Shown here: piece by piece, positions 1 through 4,431 of the stretch
Position numbering within the stretch: the stretch's first letter is position 1
Layout: every line of letters begins with the position of its first letter
Assembly (NCBI GenBank): GCA_028718575.1
Contig: JAQULN010000168.1
Location: forward strand, 1 to 6,591
Reading direction: 5' to 3'
DNA: 6,591 nt
Source of the DNA: Candidatus Krumholzibacteriia bacterium
GTDB lineage: Bacteria > Krumholzibacteriota > Krumholzibacteriia > LZORAL124-64-63
Translations under genes and position numbers: made by a program
Notes under the pieces: generated by a model
Seen by the model: only the letters and a program-made list of their open reading frames with translations
What the model was told of the DNA's origin: nothing
Databases searched by the model: none

Positions 1-55
1 GGTCACAATCCATGGGGCAAATTCCCGCTGGGCTCCTCTAACGGGCCAGCGACTC

Positions 56-96
56 TCGAATCCGCCGAGATCAATCCTCGGTAGTCGGATACTCGA
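56..96 (+). repeat. Bulged stem-loop upstream of the 129-residue gene
   Basis: Three paired blocks nest inside one another: TCGA 56-59 with 93-96, ATCCG 60-64 with CGGAT 86-90, and CCGAG 65-69 with CTCGG 77-81. The loop is 7 nt (70-76), with bulges of 4 nt (82-85) and 2 nt (91-92) on the 3' side. The structure ends one base before the Shine-Dalgarno sequence and leaves it free. It could be a 5' leader element or the terminator of an upstream gene. No U-run follows, so a classical intrinsic terminator is unlikely. Pairing is seen in the sequence; any role is inferred. Confidence 0.4.
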
Positions 97-103
97 ACGG
101 AGG
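97..103 (+). promoter_or_regulatory. Ribosome binding site for the 129-residue protein
   Basis: ACGGAGG lies 5 bases before the ATG at 109. It contains a GGAGG core complementary to the 16S anti-Shine-Dalgarno and supports ATG 109 as the start. The spacing is at the short end of normal. Confidence 0.6.
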
Positions 104-108
104 CCCCG

Positions 109-498
109 ATGTCCATCAACACCTTTCTCGCCATTGCGAGTTTCGCGCTATCTATTGGCGGTCTTCTTTCCTCGCTCTTCTTCAAAGAGCGCAAAAAGGA
201 GATTGCGGTCGTGGTGGTTGTCACCGCACTTGTCGTCACGACGGGTATCGCCCTGCTGCGGAATCACCAAGAGCAACAGTTGATCGTCCGGGTCCAAGAA
301 GAGGCTCTGGCCGTCTTATCCAGCGATGCACTCACCTTCGATGAGATATATCAACGGCTTCATTTCCGACCCTTCTCCGTCGTGAACGAAGCTATGTTCC
401 GCTCGGTGGAAAGAGGCACCGTCGGACATCGCCTGGTAGAGTTCCATCAGGGCGGCAAGATCACAACAGTGAGGCTCTATTTCGCGGAATCTCGATGA
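109..498 (+). CDS. Small two-helix membrane protein with winged-helix-like C-terminus
   Basis: I do not recognise this 129-residue protein as a named family. Residues 5-25 and 32-50 are strongly hydrophobic and look like two membrane segments, joined by a short charged turn (KERKKE, 26-31). The rest is soluble: helix 58-71, helix 76-84 (LTFDEIYQRL), helix 88-102, then a beta-hairpin-like stretch 104-126 with GG at 115-116. That order, with an 'L-T-x-x-E-I' second helix, resembles a winged-helix fold. The positive-inside rule would place the basic turn in the cytoplasm and so the C-terminal domain outside it, which conflicts with DNA binding. The fold may instead serve in protein contacts, or the hydrophobic segments may form a re-entrant hairpin. 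Hand-counted G+C over 121-480 is about 54%, well below the neighbouring genes, which hints at acquisition from elsewhere. The gene converges on the propeller remnant, with 5 bases between the stops and no terminator in the gap. It is certainly a plausible coding sequence; function is unknown. Confidence 0.7.
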   Translation: MSINTFLAIASFALSIGGLLSSLFFKERKKEIAVVVVVTALVVTTGIALLRNHQEQQLIVRVQEEALAVLSSDALTFDEIYQRLHFRPFSVVNEAMFRSVERGTVGHRLVEFHQGGKITTVRLYFAESR

Positions 499-503
499 GC
501 GAG

Positions 504-1115
504 TTAGTCGCTCGTGGCGACCGCCTCCAGGCACACGATGACCAACTGCGCATTGTCGCCGTCGTCCACGTCATCGCGAGCGCTGTGCAGATTCTTGAGC
601 AGGAGCCAACGACTGTCTGCCAACGGCCAGAGCCGATCGCGGTTCTCGTCGAACGCGATGTCCAGCAGTACGATCTCGAGGAAGCGTCCCGACGCATCGA
701 AGACATCGTAGGCATCGGATCTACTGCGCAATTCGCCACGACGACCGTGGCCGGGCAGCACCCACAAACGCCCGTCCGCGGCGAGCCACAGTCTCTCGAT
801 CGCGGGCGCGAAATCGTCCAAGTTCGAACGCAGACGTACGGTCTCGCCGTCAATGCTCATGCTGATGCCGCCAGCCAGGCGCTCCTTTTCCGCAGGCGTC
901 CGGCGCCGCGGCACGTACGGGCGCTCAATCACCTGGACGAGCGTGCCGTCGGCGCCGTAGACGTCGATGCGGTAGCGATCGCGCGTCGCGGCGAGGTAGA
1001 GTCGGCCAGCCGGATCGACCGCAAACAGATCTCGCTCGGGGAACCAGTGCTTCTGTTCATTGAACGTGGGGGGGGGACCATCCGATTCCGACCCAGAACA
1101 CGACCTGGGGTGAGG
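504..1115 (-). pseudogene. C-terminal remnant of a secreted 6-bladed beta-propeller protein
   Basis: The frame is open from an upstream TGA (1116-1118) to the TAA at 504-506, about 203 codons. From around residue TFNEQ (near 1077) it reads like the last blades of a 6-bladed beta-propeller (NHL/YWTD-like): RDLFAVDPAGRLYLA and YRIDVYGADGTL are typical blade strands. They are followed by IERPYVPRRRTPAEKE, a linker I associate from memory with a propeller family in FCB-type bacteria, then a blade with LWLAADGRLWVLPG and a final YDVFDASGRFLEIV. Members of such families are usually 350-400 residues with a signal peptide; here the N-terminal half and the signal peptide are missing. The only start in the good region is GTG at 930-932, which would give 142 residues, has no Shine-Dalgarno sequence and cuts into a blade. 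I therefore call it a 5'-truncated pseudogene. A short translated protein from GTG 932 is the alternative. Confidence 0.65.
1068..1076. repeat. Run of nine G (nine C on the minus strand)
   Basis: An uninterrupted G9 tract lies where propeller-like sequence gives way to unrelated sequence. On the minus strand the tract encodes three prolines in the propeller frame. Removing one base would join the propeller frame to a different upstream frame (residues ATYLKFALTSPQVVFWVGIG, roughly 1085-1144), which itself begins just after a TAA. This makes the tract a likely site of indel mutation, slippage or sequencing error. Confidence 0.7.
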
Positions 1116-1265
1116 TCAAGGCGAACTTCAGATAGGTTGCCTTGGTGTCTCCTTATGGCCGCAATCGACGAACGTTTGGGGATAATGGCCTTTTGGCCCG
1201 GCTCCTTGCGTAGGTGCCAGGCCCAGGAAAATCCAGAAACAGACCCTGGCCTCAGATCTTTCCCC

Positions 1266-1292
1266 TTGGTTCTGCGCCGCCTGTGTTATAAT
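1266..1292 (+). promoter_or_regulatory. Putative sigma-70 extended -10 promoter for the protease gene
   Basis: A perfect TATAAT at 1287-1292 is preceded by TG one base upstream (1284-1285), the extended -10 arrangement. The best -35 candidate, TTGGTT at 1266-1271, is imperfect and only 15 bases away, so recognition would lean on the extended -10. Transcription would start near 1299, giving a 5' leader of about 128 nt. The hexamer is seen; promoter use is inferred. Confidence 0.45.
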
Positions 1293-1411
1293 GAAACCGC
1301 AAATGCGCTGTTGTTGCCCCCGCGCTTCCGCGGCCAGTGGCAGCGGTGCGCTGTTTGTCGTTTGCGAGGATGTCCTGGCTTTATTGCCTAAACCTGCCGC
1401 CCGCCCGATCT

Positions 1412-1420
1412 GGAAGGAGA
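1412..1420 (+). promoter_or_regulatory. Ribosome binding site that fixes the protease start
   Basis: GGAAGGAGA contains AAGGAG at 1414-1419, seven bases before GTG 1427. This selects GTG 1427 over the upstream in-frame codon at 1337, which would put about 30 non-signal-like residues before the hydrophobic core and has no comparable site. Confidence 0.75.
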
Positions 1421-1426
1421 CCCCCG

Positions 1427-4318
1427 GTGTGTAAAGCTCTCGCTGTGACCCTGGTTCTGGCCGCCATCGCGGCCGCACAGCCGGCTGCCGCCGGCGACAT
1501 TGCCCCTGCTCTGCAAGACCGACTCGCCGCCGCGGCCGACGGTGAGTTCATCAGCGTCATCGTCCACATGCGCGACCAGGCGCCCGTGCAAGCAATCTCC
1601 GACGACCTTTCTACCGCCAAAGCAACCCGCCGGCAGCGTCACGAAACGATCGTGCGCGCGCTCAAGGACGCGACAGTGAGCCAGGAAGCCCTGTTGGCCG
1701 ACCTGAACCTGGCCGTCGCCGCGGGCGACGTGGCCGGTTACACCCGCTACTGGATCGCCAACATGGTAGTCGTGCACGCCACTGCTTCCGCCATCGTGCG
1801 TATCGCCGATCGCGACGACGTCGCTTACCTCGAACCCAACTTCACCGTGTCGCTTATCGAGCCCGTGGAAGAATATCCCGCTCCCCGCGGCGACGATGAA
1901 TTGGGGAGCCGCGGCATTGGGCTCGCCCCGGGCATCGCGGCCGTGCGCGCGCCCGAGGTCTGGCGGCAGCTCGGGATCGACGGCTCCGGCGCCCTCATCG
2001 GATCGCTCGACACCGGCGTCGCCGGCAATCACCCTGCGCTGGCCACGCGCTGGCGGGGCGTGACCGAGCCGGTCGGCGAATGCTGGCTCGACGTCATCGG
2101 CAGCGGCGCCGGTTTCCCGACCGACAACAACAGCCACGGCACCCATACCGTGGGCACCATGTGCGGACTGGCCCCTGACGACACCATCGGCATTGCACCG
2201 GGCGCCAAGTGGATCGCCTGCAACGCCATCGACCAGAGCGCCGGATCGGCCCTGGACAACGACATCATCGCCGCCCTCCAGTGGTTCGCCGATCCTGATG
2301 GCGACCCCTCCACCGTCGATGACGTGCCGGATGTCGTCCAGAACTCCTGGGGCGTCCACGAAGGGTTCACCGGCTACAACGACTGCGACAGCCGTTGGTG
2401 GGCCGCGATCGACAACTGCGAGGCCGCCGGCGTCGTGCTGACCTGGTCGGCCGGCAACGAGGGATCCGGCGCAGGCACCCTGCGCTCGCCGGCCGATCGC
2501 GCTGCGGACTACTACAACTGCTTCTCCGTCGGCTCGACGCAGTACTATGCGCCGTACACCATTAGCGACTTTTCGAGTCGGGGCCCGAGCACCTGTCCCA
2601 ACGTGTCCAATCCCACGTTCCTGATCAAACCCGAGATCTCGGCGCCCGGCAGCGAAATCTATAGCTCGGTGCCCAGCGGATACGGCTACAAGAGCGGCAC
2701 CAGCATGGCCGGCCCGCACGTGGCCGGCGTGGTGGCGCTGATGCGCGCGGCCAACCCGGATCTCGAGGTCAACCTGATCAAGCAAATCCTCATGGACACG
2801 GCTGTCGATCTCGGCGTCGCCGGCGAGGACAACACCTACGGCCACGGCTTGCTCGACGCCTACGAGGCGGTGCTCGCCGCGATGAGCGGTTTCGGCACCC
2901 TCGAGGGCGATATCACCAACGCGTCGTTCGGGGGCGCCCCGCTGCCCGGCGCGCGCATCGACTTCGACGCCTCGGCGCAGTTCTTCGTAGCCGGCCCCGA
3001 CGGCCGCTACAGCGGCATGGCGGCGCCCGGACTGCACGACATCACCTGCAGCTATCCCGGTTTCGCGCCGGCGCAAGTCACAGTCGAGATCTCCGAGGAC
3101 GCCATTACGGTCCAGGACTTCGCCCTGATCGACATCGCCGGCCCTGCGATCACGAACGTCAGCGAACCGGTGTTCACCACCGACACCTACGGACCGTACG
3201 TGATCACGGCCGACATCACTGATGCGAGCACGGTCGTGTCGGCCACGCTGTCCGTGCGGCAGGGGCCGGGCTTGCCGGTGCTGTACCCCATGACCAACGT
3301 CGGCGGCGCCACGTACCGCGCCGAGATCCCCGGTGTGCCCCCCAACAGCAACTTCGTCTACTCGATCGTCGCGCAGGACGGCGCCGGCCTCGCCAGCGAC
3401 AGCGGCGAGTTCACGCTCCTGGTAGGCCTCTCGCTGTACTTCACCGACGCCGAGGATCCCGGCGATCCCAACTGGCAGCTCGGCGTGTCCGGCGACACGG
3501 CCGACTCGGGCCTCTGGGTGCGCGCCGACCCGGTCGGCACGAATTACAACGGCGTTATCATCCAGCCCGAGGACGACCACACCCCGGCGCCCGGCGTGGC
3601 TTGCTACGTCACGGGCAACGGCGCGGTCGGCGGCGCGGCCGGCGCGGCCGACGTAGACCACGGCTGCACCACGCTGGTGACGCCGATCTTCGACCTCGCC
3701 GGCGCCGACCGCGCCTTCGTCAGCTACTGGCGCTGGTATGGCGAGGGCGGCAACTCGACGGACGACGACTTCGTGGTGGAAGCGACCAATGACGGCGGCG
3801 CCACCTGGGTGGAACTGGAACGCGTGGTGAACAACGCGAACTGGTGGCAGTACGTCGCCGTGGAACTCGGCACGCTCGACGGCGGCGCCTTCGCTCTCAC
3901 CAACCAAGTTGGCCTGCGATTCCTCGCCTGCGACAACAACACGCAGGGCTTGGTGGAAGTAGCGATCGACGACGTCGAGGTGGCGACATTCGCCAATCCA
4001 GTGACCGCGGTCGACGACGGCTTGCCGGCGGCGATCCCCGCGGCGATGGCCCTGCGGCAGAACCACCCCAACCCGTTCAACCCGGCCACCACGATCGCGT
4101 TCGCGCTGCCGGCGGCGAGCCGAGCCGTGCTGGCGATCTACACTGTGGACGGCCGTCGCGTCGTGACGCTGGTGGACGGAGAGTTGCCCGCCGGCAACCA
4201 CGAGATCACCTGGGACGGCCGCGACACCAGCGGCCGCCGCGTGGCCTCGGGCGCGTACTTCTACCGCCTGCGCGCCGGCGACGACGTGCAGGTGCGGCGG
4301 ATGGTCATGGTGAAGTGA
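1427..4318 (+). CDS. Secreted subtilisin-like serine protease (S8, bacillopeptidase F-like) with FlgD-type C-terminal tail
   Basis: This 963-residue precursor starts at GTG 1427. Residues 1-22 form a signal peptide with cleavage expected near AAA-G at 22-23. Residues about 41-146 look like an I9-type propeptide (FISVIVHMRD ... VAYLEPNF) that would chaperone and inhibit the enzyme. The catalytic domain (about 170-485) keeps the full S8 set: Asp195 (LDTGV), His237 (NNSHGTHTVGTM), oxyanion Asn344 (SAGNEG) and Ser426 (SGTSMAGPHVAG). The wording NNSHGTHTVGTM, IGIAPGAKWIACNA, PDVVQNSWG and FSSRGPST matches the bacillopeptidase F-like subgroup. After it come a carboxypeptidase-regulatory-like beta-sandwich (about 490-568), an Ig-like domain (571-667), a MAM-like jelly roll (668-852, with DDFVVEATNDGGATWVELE and VEVAIDDVEV) and an FlgD-type Ig-like tail (875-963, from LRQNHPNPFNPATT to VRRMVMVK). 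The tail resembles type IX sorting domains, but here it more likely marks surface attachment or export by an unknown route. It should hydrolyse extracellular proteins for nutrition or processing. Its own promoter, leader and downstream hairpin suggest a single-gene transcript. Confidence 0.93.
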   Translation: MCKALAVTLVLAAIAAAQPAAAGDIAPALQDRLAAAADGEFISVIVHMRDQAPVQAISDDLSTAKATRRQRHETIVRALKDATVSQEALLADLNLAVAAGDVAGYTRYWIANMVVVHATASAIVRIADRDDVAYLEPNFTVSLIEPVEEYPAPRGDDELGSRGIGLAPGIAAVRAPEVWRQLGIDGSGALIGSLDTGVAGNHPALATRWRGVTEPVGECWLDVIGSGAGFPTDNNSHGTHTVGTMCGLAPDDTIGIAPGAKWIACNAIDQSAGSALDNDIIAALQWFADPDGDPSTVDDVPDVVQNSWGVHEGFTGYNDCDSRWWAAIDNCEAAGVVLTWSAGNEGSGAGTLRSPADRAADYYNCFSVGSTQYYAPYTISDFSSRGPSTCPNVSNPTFLIKPEISAPGSEIYSSVPSGYGYKSGTSMAGPHVAGVVALMRAANPDLEVNLIKQILMDTAVDLGVAGEDNTYGHGLLDAYEAVLAAMSGFGTLEGDITNASFGGAPLPGARIDFDASAQFFVAGPDGRYSGMAAPGLHDITCSYPGFAPAQVTVEISEDAITVQDFALIDIAGPAITNVSEPVFTTDTYGPYVITADITDASTVVSATLSVRQGPGLPVLYPMTNVGGATYRAEIPGVPPNSNFVYSIVAQDGAGLASDSGEFTLLVGLSLYFTDAEDPGDPNWQLGVSGDTADSGLWVRADPVGTNYNGVIIQPEDDHTPAPGVACYVTGNGAVGGAAGAADVDHGCTTLVTPIFDLAGADRAFVSYWRWYGEGGNSTDDDFVVEATNDGGATWVELERVVNNANWWQYVAVELGTLDGGAFALTNQVGLRFLACDNNTQGLVEVAIDDVEVATFANPVTAVDDGLPAAIPAAMALRQNHPNPFNPATTIAFALPAASRAVLAIYTVDGRRVVTLVDGELPAGNHEITWDGRDTSGRRVASGAYFYRLRAGDDVQVRRMVMVK

Positions 4319-4349
4319 TACGTTGCTGATCCGTGACCGTCATGACAAG

Positions 4350-4377
4350 CAGGCGGGCGCTCAAGGGCGCCCGCCTG
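4350..4377. terminator. Hairpin between convergent genes, probable bidirectional terminator
   Basis: CAGGCGGGCGC (4350-4360) pairs perfectly with GCGCCCGCCTG (4367-4377): 11 GC-rich pairs with a 6-nt loop, 31 bases after the protease stop. It is symmetrical and so serves both converging genes. No long U-run follows on either strand, so termination may be pausing or factor-assisted, or the element may protect 3' ends. Confidence 0.6.
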
Positions 4378-4399
4378 TCTGCTGGCGATCGACAGGCGG
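4371..4399. repeat. Second inverted repeat competing with the terminator hairpin
   Basis: CCGCCTGTC (4371-4379) and GACAGGCGG (4391-4399) are perfect reverse complements, with an 11-base loop. The first arm is also most of the right arm of the 4350-4377 hairpin, so the two structures exclude each other. The 11-pair stem should be favoured. For the protease transcript the alternative forms only once 4399 is made; for the opposite transcript this 9-pair stem can form first. Confidence 0.55.
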
Positions 4400-4431
4400 A
4401 CCCTGGTCCCTCCAGGCCCAACAAATCGGCC

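Larger units (their letters stand above)
1..108. other. Leader region; possible tail of an upstream gene
   Basis: No gene can be supported here. One forward frame is open from base 1 to a TAG at 82-84 (27 codons, ending in residues ESAEINPR). It could be the C-terminus of a gene that starts outside the window, but it is too short to recognise and chance could explain it. The rest holds a hairpin at 56-96 and the ribosome binding site of the next gene. No convincing -35/-10 pair was found. Confidence 0.3.
1116..1426. other. Intergenic region upstream of the protease gene
   Basis: This 311-base stretch shows no believable gene on either strand; reading frames that cross it lack domain-like sequence. 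It contains weak hairpins (GGCC-TTTT-GGCC at 1187-1198; an eight-pair stem with one bulge at 1219-1227/1245-1252), an extended -10 promoter near 1287 and the protease ribosome binding site. The left part may be decayed remains of the propeller gene's 5' half, but no blade motif is recognisable in it. Confidence 0.5.

Noticed and set aside
48..66. A TCGAATCC string resembling a tRNA T-loop
   Set aside because: The flanking bases do not form a five-pair T-stem, and no anticodon or acceptor stem is found around it. A bulged hairpin explains the region better.
1187..1252. Small hairpins upstream of the protease promoter as an operator or terminator
   Set aside because: GGCC-TTTT-GGCC has only four pairs, and the 1219-1252 pairing needs a bulge and a 17-base loop. 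Neither is convincing without comparison to relatives.
495..1391. A 298-codon forward frame across the propeller remnant
   Set aside because: Its sequence shows no domain pattern, while the opposite strand shows clear propeller blades. It also runs through the intergenic region and the promoter.
1427..1495. Cys at position 2 of the protease as a lipoprotein signal
   Set aside because: A lipobox cysteine must follow the hydrophobic core; this one precedes it, and the peptide has an ordinary AAA-G cleavage site.
1388..4201. A 937-codon open frame antisense to the protease
   Set aside because: It mirrors the protease codons in a GC-rich gene, is dominated by R, G, V, D and H, and has no domain-like sequence. 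The forward frame carries a signal peptide, catalytic motifs and a ribosome binding site.
4402..4416. CCTGG-TCCCT-CCAGG hairpin as the terminator of the 713-residue gene
   Set aside because: It has only five pairs and is far weaker than the 4350-4377 stem nearby.
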